Shown piece after piece: positions 6,878 through 15,688 of a stretch of 19,131 bases of DNA. Each line of letters opens with the position of its first letter. Position 1 is the first letter of the stretch. The translations under genes and the position numbers were made by a program. Source of the DNA: Phycisphaerales bacterium UBA6054 (GTDB lineage: Bacteria; Planctomycetota; Phycisphaerae; Phycisphaerales; UBA1924); contig DIYM01000010.1 in NCBI GenBank assembly GCA_002429045.1, positions 1 to 19,131 on the forward strand, given 5' to 3'. The notes under the pieces are model-generated. The model did not search any database and was not told where the DNA came from. It saw only the letters and a program-made list of their open reading frames with translations.

Positions 6878-8671
6878 ATGCCCAGCAACTCGAATGATAT
6901 CAAGTTCCGCTTCGGACTGAGCCCGAAAATCATCGCCGCAACGCTGGTGATCACGGGCCTCGTGGTGATCGTGAACTACGCGGTCTTCATGCGTGGGTTC
7001 CGCTCATCGGCCGAGCAGGCACTGGTCAACCAGGCTTCTGCGTTCACCGCGGTCGCCGACGCGGCCAAGCAGGACGCCTCGACGAAGATCTCGCTGGGCG
7101 AAGTGAACCTCGAAAAACTCCAGGCGGACGCCCTGGCCCATATCGAGGCGGGCGGGCACTACTCCGAGACGCGGTTCTTCGAGTCGATCCCGGTCATCAC
7201 CGGGTGGCACGACGCAGAGAAGGCGGCCCAGGCCGAGGGCCTCGATTTCCGCATCGTCTCGCTGGAAGCGCGGAACCCCGACAACGCGCCCGAGCCGGGC
7301 GGCTTCCGCGAGCAGCTCCTCGAACAGCTGACCAACCAGGTCAAGGCGGGCGAGAGCGGGACCATCTCGGCGTTCAACAAAGAGACAAACGCGCTGCACT
7401 ACATGCGCGCCATCATCCTGGATGAAACCTGCATGGCTTGCCACGGCGACCCCGCGGTGTACGACACGCCCGACGAGAACGGCTACATCGATGGCAAGGA
7501 CATCCTCGGCTTCCGGATGGAATCATGGGAGCCCGGCTACATGCACGGCGCGTACGAGCTCGAAATGCCCCTCGAGATCGTCGACGCGCAGGTCGCCGGC
7601 TTCTTCTGGAAGGGCATGCTGTTCACGCTGCCCGTCATCCTCGTCGGCGGAGGCGGGCTCGTGTTCGCGATCCGCAAGCTGCTGGGGAATCCCATCAATC
7701 AGCTGACAGGGGTCATGCAGGTCGCCAGCAACGGGGACCTGACCCAGCGGGCGGATATCAAGCAGTCGGACGAGATCGGGCAGCTCGCCCGGTGGTTCAA
7801 CGGCTTCCTCGACAGCCTGTCGTCGATGGTTCAAGACGTGCGGTGTTCGGCGGAGAGCGTCGCGTCCGCATCCACGCAGATCGCCGCTTCGGCCGACGAG
7901 ATGTCATGCGGGCTCCAGTCCCAGGAGCAGCAGACCCAGCAGGTCGCCGCGGCGGTCGAGCAGATGTCCCAATCGGTGAGCGAGGTCGCGAGCAAATCCG
8001 CCGACGCCTCCGACGCCGCCGAAGCGAGCCAGCAGCTCGCCGAACAGGGCGGCGAGATCGTTGAGGGGACCGTCGAGACCATGAGAGGGATCGCCGAAGA
8101 GGTCAACGCTTCCGCGGAGACGGTGAACTCCCTGGGCCAGCAGTCCGAGGCGATCGGCGAGATCATCGCCGTCATCGACAACATCGCCGACCAGACGAAC
8201 CTGCTCGCCCTGAACGCGGCGATCGAGGCCGCCCGCGCTGGCGAGCACGGCCGCGGCTTCGCCGTTGTGGCGGACGAGGTCCGGAACCTCGCCGAGCGGA
8301 CCCAGACCGCGACCGAGGAGGTCGCCAGATCCATCACCGGCATCCAGGAAGAGACCAAGTCGGCCGTGACCCGGATCGAGTCGGGGACGGCCCGTGTTGA
8401 CGAAGGCGTGGAACTCGCGTCCAACGCCGGACAATCACTCTCCACCATCGTCGACAGCTCCAAGACGCTGCAGTCGATGGTCGAGGGCATCGCCGCGGCC
8501 GCGAATCAGCAATCGACGGTCTCGACCGAGATCGCCAGATCGGTCGAGAACATCAGCATGGTCACCCGCGAGTCATCGGAGGGCGCCGGGCAGGCCGCTC
8601 AGGCCGCATCGGATCTCGCGGAACAAGCCGAACAACTCCGATCGCTGGTTGCACGATTCACGGTCGACTAA
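6878..8671 (+). CDS. Methyl-accepting chemotaxis protein with periplasmic c-type haem domain
   Basis: A 597-aa transmembrane chemoreceptor. It has a first membrane helix at about residues 18-38, a periplasmic sensor at 39-243, a second helix at 244-266, a HAMP domain at about 267-320 and a long coiled-coil signalling domain. The highly conserved receptor tip is at about 429-475 (DNIADQTNLLALNAAIEAAR, GRGFAVVADEVRNLAERT), which contacts CheA and CheW. The sensor resembles the DUF3365/Tll0287-like family (PF11845) and carries C185-M-A-C188-H189, a CxxCH site for covalent haem c, so it probably senses redox state, oxygen, NO or a related ligand. No C-terminal CheR/CheB-tethering pentapeptide is present. 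The ATG at 6878 is preferred because AGGA lies nine bases upstream and the membrane helix follows directly. No che genes are in view. A strong terminator follows. Confidence 0.93.
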   Translation: MPSNSNDIKFRFGLSPKIIAATLVITGLVVIVNYAVFMRGFRSSAEQALVNQASAFTAVADAAKQDASTKISLGEVNLEKLQADALAHIEAGGHYSETRFFESIPVITGWHDAEKAAQAEGLDFRIVSLEARNPDNAPEPGGFREQLLEQLTNQVKAGESGTISAFNKETNALHYMRAIILDETCMACHGDPAVYDTPDENGYIDGKDILGFRMESWEPGYMHGAYELEMPLEIVDAQVAGFFWKGMLFTLPVILVGGGGLVFAIRKLLGNPINQLTGVMQVASNGDLTQRADIKQSDEIGQLARWFNGFLDSLSSMVQDVRCSAESVASASTQIAASADEMSCGLQSQEQQTQQVAAAVEQMSQSVSEVASKSADASDAAEASQQLAEQGGEIVEGTVETMRGIAEEVNASAETVNSLGQQSEAIGEIIAVIDNIADQTNLLALNAAIEAARAGEHGRGFAVVADEVRNLAERTQTATEEVARSITGIQEETKSAVTRIESGTARVDEGVELASNAGQSLSTIVDSSKTLQSMVEGIAAAANQQSTVSTEIARSVENISMVTRESSEGAGQAAQAASDLAEQAEQLRSLVARFTVD

Positions 8672-8800
8672 AGCCGGTCGCAACCGAGCAGATGTCGCAG
8701 CGGATCGAGCCCCCCGCCCCGGCCGCGGACACCGAGGCACCAGGGCCCGATCGGATGGCCGGCCTGCGATCTGTGTCGCTGCAGACCGATCCGAAACCAC

Positions 8801-8839
8801 AGACCCGCCCGGTCGGCCCGCCCGACCGGGCGGGTCTTT
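8801..8839 (+). terminator. Intrinsic terminator after the chemoreceptor gene
   Basis: A 16-bp perfect GC-rich stem (8801-8816 with 8822-8837) around a five-base loop, followed by a short TT. It lies in the 222-bp gap between the chemoreceptor and rlmE, in which I see no gene. The stem is nearly symmetrical, so it could act on either strand, but genes on both sides run plus. Confidence 0.75.
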
Positions 8840-8881
8840 GCGGGGATGGTGCGTGCCGATCCGATGCCGTTGGCGTTCTCC

Positions 8882-8887
8882 TACGAT
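8882..8887 (+). promoter_or_regulatory. -10-like box (TACGAT), putative leaderless start of rlmE
   Basis: TACGAT is followed by six bases (GCATCG) and the rlmE ATG. There is no Shine-Dalgarno before that ATG. The spacing is the same as at the PNGase F-like and serine hydrolase genes. No -35 element is recognisable. Confidence 0.5.
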
Positions 8888-8893
8888 GCATCG

Positions 8894-9589
8894 ATGGCCA
8901 AGCGCGTCCTCCATGACAAGTACTTCCGCCAAGCCAAACGCGAGGGCTATCTCGCGCGGTCCGCGTACAAGCTCATGGAGATCGACGACAAACGCCGCGT
9001 GATCCAGCGCGCCGGGCGCGTGCTCGACCTCGGCTGCGCCCCGGGCTCGTGGCTCCAGGTGCTCTCGGAGCGTGTCGGCGAGAAGGGCACCGTGTTCGGT
9101 GTCGATCTCAAGGGTGTATCGCACGAGATGCCCGCCAACGTCCGCACCGTCCGCGGCGATTTCACCGAACTCGACCCCGCGGGGCTCATCGAATCGCTCG
9201 ACGGAGCCCAGCCGCGTTTCGACGGCGTGTTCTCCGACATGGCGCCGGACACCTCCGGGCACGGCGACGACTTCATGTCCGCCCGGCTCTGCGGGGAGAT
9301 CGTTGACCGGCTCCCGATGCTGCTCCGCAAGGGCGGGCACTGCGTGATGAAGGTGCTCGAGGGCGGCGGCACGCCCGAGTTGATCAAGCGATGCAAGGGC
9401 TGCTTCGAGGAAGCCAAGCCGCTCAAACCGCGAGCCACCCGCGAGATCAGCAAGGAGATCTTTCTGGTGTGCAAGCGGTACCGCCCGCCCAGCGTCCCAG
9501 CGCGCGAACGCCGCCAGGCGGGGCAGCCCGCGCCGGTGCCGGGCTGGAACACCGGGGGGGCTTCGCGCCCGGGGGGCGGGGGGAGATGA
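8894..9589 (+). CDS. rlmE: 23S rRNA (uridine-2'-O-)-methyltransferase RlmE/FtsJ
   Basis: A 231-aa SAM-dependent methyltransferase that in E. coli methylates the 2'-OH of U2552 in 23S rRNA on the 50S subunit. The SAM-binding motif is LDLGCAPGSW (44-53) and the K-D-K-E catalytic tetrad is visible: K26 (RSAYKLMEI), D115 (FSDMAPDTSG), K153 (VMKVLEGGG) and E188 (REISKEIFLVC). The ATG at 8894 (MAKRVLHDKYF) fits the family N-terminus; an in-frame ATG at 8846 would add 16 unrelated residues and cover the -10-like box. The C-terminal 30 residues or so are a low-complexity Arg/Gly/Pro tail beyond the usual end, generated by a G-run-rich stretch. The stop overlaps the next start (ATGA), so translation of the VWA protein is probably coupled, although the two functions look unrelated. 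Confidence 0.95.
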   Translation: MAKRVLHDKYFRQAKREGYLARSAYKLMEIDDKRRVIQRAGRVLDLGCAPGSWLQVLSERVGEKGTVFGVDLKGVSHEMPANVRTVRGDFTELDPAGLIESLDGAQPRFDGVFSDMAPDTSGHGDDFMSARLCGEIVDRLPMLLRKGGHCVMKVLEGGGTPELIKRCKGCFEEAKPLKPRATREISKEIFLVCKRYRPPSVPARERRQAGQPAPVPGWNTGGASRPGGGGR

Positions 9590-11520
9590 CGCTGCTCGCC
9601 CCGCTCGCCGGGATCCTCGCCGGCGCGCTCGGTCTGTCCGGGCTCGTGCTGCTGCACGCGCTCAAGCTCCGAAGGCAGACGCTGCGCGTGTCCTCGACAC
9701 TGCTGTGGCGGGACGCCGCGCAGGACCTGGAGGTCAACACCCCCCTGCGGAGACCGCGCCTCACGCTGCTGCTGGTGCTCCAGGCGCTCGCGGTGCTGTT
9801 CCTGGCGGTGGCGATCGCGCGCCCCGCACTGGGCGATGCGAGCGCCGCCCCCGGACGCGTCATCATCGTGATCGACGCGACCGCCTCGATGCGCGCCGCC
9901 ACCGCCGCCGGGACCACACGCTTCGACGCGGCGGTCCGATCCGCGATCGATCGCGTCGAAGCACTCCGACGCTCGGACCGGACCCCCGAGATCGGGGTGG
10001 TCCGCTTCGCGCACCGATCCAGCCTGGCATCGCCACCGACACGGTCGATCGGTGACATCATCACGGCGATCCGCTCGATCTCCCCCACCGACCAGCCCGG
10101 AGACACCCAACGCCTGCGCGAGTTGCTCGGGTCGCTCGACGAGCCGGGAAGCCCAGAGGACGACGACCAGACAGGCGGGGCAGACACCGGCCGGCCCACG
10201 CTCTGGATCTACACCGACGCGGGCTCGGTCACCGAACGCGACCTCGTCGGGATGCGCGGGGAGATCATCGTGCCCGGCGCGAGCGCCGGCGCAGCGAACC
10301 TCGGCATCGGCGCGCTGCACGCCACGCGCGACCCCGACGAGCCCTCCTCGGCACGCGTTTTCGTCCGCGTCGTCTCGAGCGCCGCCCGCCCGACCGGGGT
10401 TGTCGCGACCGTCGAGACCGACGACGAGCGCGTCCGGGTTCCGCTCGAGGTGCCGGCGTCAACGCCGGACGGGCCCGGCTCGCTCACCCGAACGATCTCG
10501 ATCCGGGCCCCGGGTGAGCAACGGATCTCGGTGACCCTCGATCACCAGGCACGCCCGGACGCCCTGGAGTCCGACGACACCGCGTGGGTGATGATCCCCG
10601 ACGCACGCCCGCCCCGCACCGCGGTCTACGCGCCCGACGCCGTCGCCGATCCGTTCCTTATCGACGTGATCGAGGCGCTCGCGCCGGACGCCTACTCGGT
10701 CCACCGGGCCACGGACCTGGACGCGTTGCGCGCCGCCGAGTTGGTGGTCTACGACAGGGTTTCGCACGCCTCGCTCCCGCCCGCCCCCTCGCTGGGCTTC
10801 GGGAGCGCCTGGCCCGGGCGCCCGGAATCGCAAGCCGCCGAGCCGGCCCGGACCGGACGCGAGCGTGTGGTCGCATGGGAACGGGCCCACCCGGTGCTGC
10901 GCGGGATCACCCTGGCCCCGATCGTCTTCGACCGGGCGGTGGGACTCCCGGGAGCGGGCAGCCCGGGCGTGCGCGTCCTTGCGGAGTCATCGGAAGGGCC
11001 GGTGTTCACCGAGACCGTGGCGGGCGGGAACCGGCATCTGCGTGTCGCATTCCCGCTCGAACGCTCGAACTGGGGCGTGGAGGTCGGGATGTCGATCTTC
11101 GTCGCCAAGGCGTTCGAACGCCTGGCCCCCGGCACGCGGGGTGAGGGCTCGGTCATCACCACGACAGAGACGTTCGATGTCCCAGCGAGCACGACCCGCG
11201 TCACCGCCTCAGGTGCCACGGAGATGTCCGCGCCATCCAGCGAACTCGGCATCGCGACATTCGGACCGCCCGAGCGGTCCGGGATCTACCAACTCACAGG
11301 GAGCACCGTCGGTGACATCGCTGTCTCGATGCTGAACCCGAGCGAGTCGGCGATCCCGATCGGGGCGAGCGTCGGGTTCGGCAGCGGCGATACCGGGGCG
11401 AGCCCGCGAGCCTCGTCGGGCATCGACGGACGCCGCGAGTTCTGGCCCTTCGCCCTGCTGCTCGCGTTCCTGTTGATGACCGCCGAGTTCTTCGTCCACG
11501 CCGCCCGCGCGCGGGTCTGA
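9586..11520 (+). CDS. BatA-like VWA-domain membrane protein
   Basis: A 644-aa protein with the Bat architecture: an N-terminal aerotolerance-regulator region (PF07584-like) with membrane helices at about residues 5-24 and 59-79, a von Willebrand A domain from about 91, a long extracytoplasmic region, and a last helix near 620-640. The motif between helices (LRVSSTLLWRDAAQDLEVNTPLRRPRL) is typical. The metal-binding MIDAS start is IVIDATASM (D97, T99, S101), so DxTxS replaces the usual DxSxS. Bat proteins work with MoxR ATPases in envelope stress functions that remain poorly defined. Its MoxR partner is probably the minus-strand gene at 13270-14292, not in the same operon. The ATG overlaps the rlmE stop, directly after G-runs. 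It converges with the minus-strand secreted protein, 8 bp apart. Confidence 0.85.
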   Translation: MTLLAPLAGILAGALGLSGLVLLHALKLRRQTLRVSSTLLWRDAAQDLEVNTPLRRPRLTLLLVLQALAVLFLAVAIARPALGDASAAPGRVIIVIDATASMRAATAAGTTRFDAAVRSAIDRVEALRRSDRTPEIGVVRFAHRSSLASPPTRSIGDIITAIRSISPTDQPGDTQRLRELLGSLDEPGSPEDDDQTGGADTGRPTLWIYTDAGSVTERDLVGMRGEIIVPGASAGAANLGIGALHATRDPDEPSSARVFVRVVSSAARPTGVVATVETDDERVRVPLEVPASTPDGPGSLTRTISIRAPGEQRISVTLDHQARPDALESDDTAWVMIPDARPPRTAVYAPDAVADPFLIDVIEALAPDAYSVHRATDLDALRAAELVVYDRVSHASLPPAPSLGFGSAWPGRPESQAAEPARTGRERVVAWERAHPVLRGITLAPIVFDRAVGLPGAGSPGVRVLAESSEGPVFTETVAGGNRHLRVAFPLERSNWGVEVGMSIFVAKAFERLAPGTRGEGSVITTTETFDVPASTTRVTASGATEMSAPSSELGIATFGPPERSGIYQLTGSTVGDIAVSMLNPSESAIPIGASVGFGSGDTGASPRASSGIDGRREFWPFALLLAFLLMTAEFFVHAARARV

Positions 11521-11528
11521 CCCGACTT

Positions 11529-13232
11529 TCAGAACCCGGACCACACTCGCGTATCGATCGGCATGCGTCCCGGCTCCTCCTGCCAGGGCAGCATCCGCCT
11601 CGGCCAGGCGGACCGCGTGCCGCCGCTCTCCCGCTCGACCCCGAGACGCAGCACGCCGTCCGGGCCGATCACCGACGGTGGCAGCGTCAGGTCCATCGCC
11701 CACCCGCTCTCGAACGGCGCGACAGTCACCCGCCCGGGTGGCGGGCCGAAGAGCGTGCGGACCGATCCATCGCGGGAGACACGCCACACGCCCCGGGGCA
11801 GCCCGAACGGCCCGGTCCACACCGTGACCGAATCCGACGGGTCCGCGCCCCCGCACGCGAGGTACAGCGACCAGCCGGTCGCGTCGCTTGGCGCATCGGG
11901 CGCGACGACGCGGCGGAGCAAACCCGAGGCGGTCCGGTCGAGCATCGGCAACGCGCCGGCCCCCTCGTCGCCGCTCAGGAGGGCGGGCATCGTCCAATCG
12001 CGGCGCAGCACGCCGATCTCGACGCCCGGCGGACGCGCTCCGGGGACCGACGCCACCGGATCCACACGGTTCGTGTGCCGCCCCACCCGGATCTCCAACG
12101 CGTTGGTTCGTGGCGTGATCGATCGCCCACGCCGCTCGACCATGGGCACGCTGGACACCAGATCGATCGACTCGCGGGGGGGGGCGGTGATCAGTTCGGG
12201 CCCGCCGATCGGGCCTGGCGCTTCGATCAGAAGGGCGCCGAGCCGGGCCGGAAGGGACAGCACGCCCAGGGTGGGCTCGAGCCTGCGCTCGAAGACCTCC
12301 CCGCCCGCGTCATCGATCACCCACGCCGCCGACTTCGGCTGCGCGTCCATCCAAGCCAACGCCCGGAGCGCCCGGGTCTCGTCGTCAACGAACGGCGACA
12401 GCAGATCGCCCTGCAGGAGGCGCAGCGCCACAGAGTCCGACGACCAGCACGGCACCCATCGCCCGCCGATCCTCGCCACCCCCCCCAACCTCCGACGCAT
12501 CCGTTCGGCGACCCCCCGGTCGATCAACGCGAGACGCCCGAAGATCAACTGCCAGCGTGCCTCGTGGGACGACGCGAGCGCATCAAGAAAAGCATCCGCG
12601 TCGCTGGCCTGAATGCCCGCCCGCACTTCCTCGATCGGCGTGCCGTCGGGCCCGGTGCGCTCGCGCTCCCCCGCGGGCGCGATGCCGTCCTCGATCAGGC
12701 GCACACGCCACCGCTGGAACGGATCGCCCGAGATCGCTTCGATCGCCCGCGATAGATCGTCGCTGGCGCGGGCCGCAAGCGGGACCGGGCTCTCCCAGAG
12801 CCGCCGCCCTCCTGCTTCGAGCGATGCACGCTCCGGATCGGGCAACCAGTTGACGTCGTACCGCACGCCGTCGATCCACAGACCCTGCCCGACCGCATCG
12901 ATCGGGAGCGGAACCAATGCGTACCACGCGCCGGGCGGGATCGAATCCAAACGAAAGGCATCCGCGGCCGTCAGCGCCGACCACCGGGCGACCGGCCCGA
13001 TCCACCCGCCGTCCACCGGGGTCGCGGGCGACAACCGGAACACGCCCGCATCCAGCAGACGCCCGTCGTCGAGGCGGGTCTCGATCGGGGAACGGAAATC
13101 CCCGGCCTCGTCGCCCGCCACCGCGATGACCAGCGGCTGCCCGAGGATCGCATCGACCCGATCGGCGGCGGGGCGCACATCGGCGACGCACGCGGTCGCC
13201 ATCAGCATCGGAGTCAGGATCCATCGCAGCAT
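11529..13232 (-). CDS. Secreted hypothetical protein, 567 aa
   Basis: No family is recognised. The N-terminus MLRWILTPMLMATACVADV is a plausible signal peptide; the cysteine at 15 followed by VAD might mark a lipoprotein, but the lipobox is poor. The start ATG has GGAAAG upstream and lies 37 bp after the MoxR stop, so the two are likely co-transcribed. The first 150 residues or so look beta-rich (PPGAWYALVPLP, LWIDGVRYDVNWLPD). Residues about 150-300 are helical with a repeat-scanning look (ALASSHEARWQLIFGRLALID), and the C-terminal 200 or so are beta-rich again. Two long homopolymers interrupt the gene: nine G on the plus strand at 12176-12184 and eight C at 12479-12486. Its position next to MoxR hints that it is a client or partner of that ATPase; this is inference. 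Confidence 0.85.
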   Translation of the reverse strand: MLRWILTPMLMATACVADVRPAADRVDAILGQPLVIAVAGDEAGDFRSPIETRLDDGRLLDAGVFRLSPATPVDGGWIGPVARWSALTAADAFRLDSIPPGAWYALVPLPIDAVGQGLWIDGVRYDVNWLPDPERASLEAGGRRLWESPVPLAARASDDLSRAIEAISGDPFQRWRVRLIEDGIAPAGERERTGPDGTPIEEVRAGIQASDADAFLDALASSHEARWQLIFGRLALIDRGVAERMRRRLGGVARIGGRWVPCWSSDSVALRLLQGDLLSPFVDDETRALRALAWMDAQPKSAAWVIDDAGGEVFERRLEPTLGVLSLPARLGALLIEAPGPIGGPELITAPPRESIDLVSSVPMVERRGRSITPRTNALEIRVGRHTNRVDPVASVPGARPPGVEIGVLRRDWTMPALLSGDEGAGALPMLDRTASGLLRRVVAPDAPSDATGWSLYLACGGADPSDSVTVWTGPFGLPRGVWRVSRDGSVRTLFGPPPGRVTVAPFESGWAMDLTLPPSVIGPDGVLRLGVERESGGTRSAWPRRMLPWQEEPGRMPIDTRVWSGF

Positions 13233-13269
13233 GATCGTCTTTCCGTGCCAAGAACGGGCGTGGTTCGCC

Positions 13270-14292
<1,023 letters not shown>

Positions 14293-14299
14293 GGCCCGG

Positions 14300-14305
14300 A
14301 TGGTA
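14300..14305 (-). promoter_or_regulatory. -10-like box (TACCAT), putative leaderless start of the MoxR gene
   Basis: On the minus strand TACCAT is followed by seven bases (CCGGGCC) and the MoxR ATG. There is no Shine-Dalgarno. A -35 element is not evident. Confidence 0.45.
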
Positions 14306-14345
14306 CGTTGGGGCGAGCACCGAAACCGCCCGCCGGCGAACGAAC

Positions 14346-14371
14346 AAGGCCTCCCATCAACGGGAGGCCTT
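14346..14371 (-). terminator. Terminator-like hairpin downstream of tRNA-Cys
   Basis: AAGGCCTCCC (14346-14355) pairs perfectly with GGGAGGCCTT (14362-14371) around a six-base loop. On the minus strand it lies 12 bases after the tRNA 3' end and is followed by TTGTTCG, a weak T-rich tail. It separates the tRNA from the MoxR gene. Confidence 0.65.
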
Positions 14372-14383
14372 GGGTCTCGTCAA

Positions 14384-14468
14384 AGGCCGCGGTGGGATTC
14401 GAACCCACGTGTGGCTTTCGCCAAACGGATTTGCAATCCGCTCCTTTCGTCCACTCAGGCACACGGCC
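14384..14468 (-). tRNA. tRNA-Cys (GCA) with a long, class II-type variable arm
   Basis: An 85-nt cloverleaf can be folded by eye. The acceptor is GGCCGTG/CGCGGCC with one G-U pair. The D stem has three pairs (CCT/AGG), and the D loop contains GG. The anticodon stem is GCGGA/TCCGT with loop TTGCAAA, so the anticodon is GCA (Cys). The T arm is GTGGG-TTCGAAT-CCCAC. The discriminator is U73, the Cys identity base, and CCA is not encoded. Unusually, the variable region is 16 nt and forms its own hairpin, TGGC-GAAA-GCCA. Bacterial tRNA-Cys normally has a short variable loop, while long arms belong to Leu, Ser, Tyr and Sec tRNAs. U73 argues for charging by CysRS rather than SerRS. Confidence 0.95.
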
Positions 14469-14513
14469 GGTCTGTCTGACCCCCGATCGATCCCGGGAGG
14501 TGCAAGACCACGG

Positions 14514-14519
14514 TAGGAT
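14514..14519 (+). promoter_or_regulatory. -10-like box (TAGGAT) for the duplicated secreted protein
   Basis: TAGGAT lies 40 nt before the chosen ATG at 14560, giving a leader of about 34 nt. Its last two bases begin an in-frame ATG at 14518, which is unlikely to be used if this box is the promoter. No -35 element is visible. Confidence 0.35.
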
Positions 14520-14559
14520 GTCATCCGCGAACCGTCACCACGCCGAGAACTTTTCTGTG

Positions 14560-15567
14560 ATGAACCGACCGAACCCCGCAGTTCACAAAGCCCGCCGATC
14601 GGCCCGCATGACCGCCCTGATCGCGGGCCTTGCCGCCCCGGTCCTTGCCCAGCCGGTCGCTGACCGCCTCGACGAGGCCGACCGGGTGCTCCCCAGCGTG
14701 ATCCGCGAGGAGCGTGTGGTGATGCCCACCAGCGAGCGGGCGGCCGACCCGGTCTCGCCCGGGCTGACCGGGGGGAACCCGTGGGACCACACCGCGGGCC
14801 CGCCCGCGCGGCTGCCCGAAGGCACGTTCCTGCTGGACCGCCCGGGCAGGCTGATCCAGGCTCCCGCCGATCGGACCGTGTTCGTCCCGGACATCGACGC
14901 CCGCCTGCCCGGGGAAGGCCCGATGCTCGCGTTGCCCAACGCGGCCCTCGATCGGCTCGAGACCAGCACCGCCGGGGCGAGCCCGCCCGTGCGGGTCTCG
15001 GGGGAGGTGTTTGTCTACAACGGGCGCCGGTACCTGATGGTCTCGTCCTTCGCCGTGGGGCCCGCCCCGTCCCCGCCGACCGAAGCGCCGCCAGAGAAGC
15101 CGACCGATGAGGGCGATGAACAAGACACCGAGCCGACGGTCGAGTCGCTGACGGAAGACCCCGAGGTCCGAGGGCTGCTCGAGGAACTCGAGGCAGAAGC
15201 CCCGACCCCGGCGCGGATCGAGCGCGGGACTCCGCCCCCCCCGGGCGCGACCGAAACAGGACCGGGGCAGACCGCGCCCGCGCCGGACGGCACGCCGGTG
15301 TTCCGCCGACGCGGGCGGCTGACCCGATCGACCGACGGCGCGTGGCTGTTCGTCTTCGACAACGACACCGACGACCGGCTCGCGTCCGCGGCGCTCACGC
15401 TCATGCCCTGCCGCCTGCTCGAGCGGATCGAACTCGAGGCCCAGACGCGGGGGGACTCGGCCGAAGTCGCGCTCTCGGGACGCGTGTATGTCCATCGGGG
15501 GCGGGCCTATCTGCTGCCCACCATGATGACGCGGGTCCGGGTCGCCGACATCGTGCCCATGCGATAG
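14560..15567 (+). CDS. Secreted hypothetical protein with an internal domain duplication
   Basis: A 335-aa protein of no recognised family. A signal peptide with a basic n-region and the hydrophobic stretch MTALIAGLAAPVLAQ (17-31) indicates export. Two similar units are visible. Unit one (about 88-166) starts FLLDRPGRLIQAPADRTVFV and ends RVSGEVFVYNGRRYLMVSS. Unit two (about 248-326) starts VFRRRGRLTRSTDGAWLFVF and ends ALSGRVYVHRGRAYLLPTM. They are joined by a Pro/Glu/Thr-rich linker, probably flexible. The short beta-like G-x-V-x-V-x-x-G-R-x-YL motif may be an OB-like strand pair. The start is chosen as the ATG at 14560; 14608 (MTALIAG) would still leave a signal peptide, and longer in-frame readings cross the tRNA region. 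It converges with nuoH, with a 121-bp gap. Confidence 0.75.
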   Translation: MNRPNPAVHKARRSARMTALIAGLAAPVLAQPVADRLDEADRVLPSVIREERVVMPTSERAADPVSPGLTGGNPWDHTAGPPARLPEGTFLLDRPGRLIQAPADRTVFVPDIDARLPGEGPMLALPNAALDRLETSTAGASPPVRVSGEVFVYNGRRYLMVSSFAVGPAPSPPTEAPPEKPTDEGDEQDTEPTVESLTEDPEVRGLLEELEAEAPTPARIERGTPPPPGATETGPGQTAPAPDGTPVFRRRGRLTRSTDGAWLFVFDNDTDDRLASAALTLMPCRLLERIELEAQTRGDSAEVALSGRVYVHRGRAYLLPTMMTRVRVADIVPMR

Positions 15568-15688
15568 ATCAAGGAGCGGGGTCGATCAGAGGAAGGCGGG
15601 CCGCCCGGGCGGGGCTGCCGCCCGCAGGCCCATGGCGACGGCCATCGCTGACGGCTTGCGCCCCGCGGCTCGTCCCTGATCCCCGCCT

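Noticed and set aside
7831..8490. Ser/Ala-rich minus-strand frame inside the chemoreceptor gene
   Set aside because: It is the mirror of the repetitive coiled-coil codons, not an independent gene.
11512..11524. Terminator at the convergent BatA-like and secreted-protein ends
   Set aside because: The inverted repeat is only five usable pairs with a three-base loop and no T-run.
12583..13251. Minus-strand frame overlapping the 567-aa secreted protein gene
   Set aside because: It is Arg-rich shadow sequence; the other minus frame has a signal peptide and ribosome binding site.
14384..14468. Selenocysteine tRNA
   Set aside because: The long arm suggested it, but the anticodon is GCA rather than UCA, the acceptor stem is seven pairs and no sel genes are present.
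15606..15624. Terminator between the duplicated secreted protein and nuoH
   Set aside because: A seven-pair GC hairpin is present (CGGGCGG/CCGCCCG) but without a T-run on either strand; in such G+C-rich DNA it may be chance.
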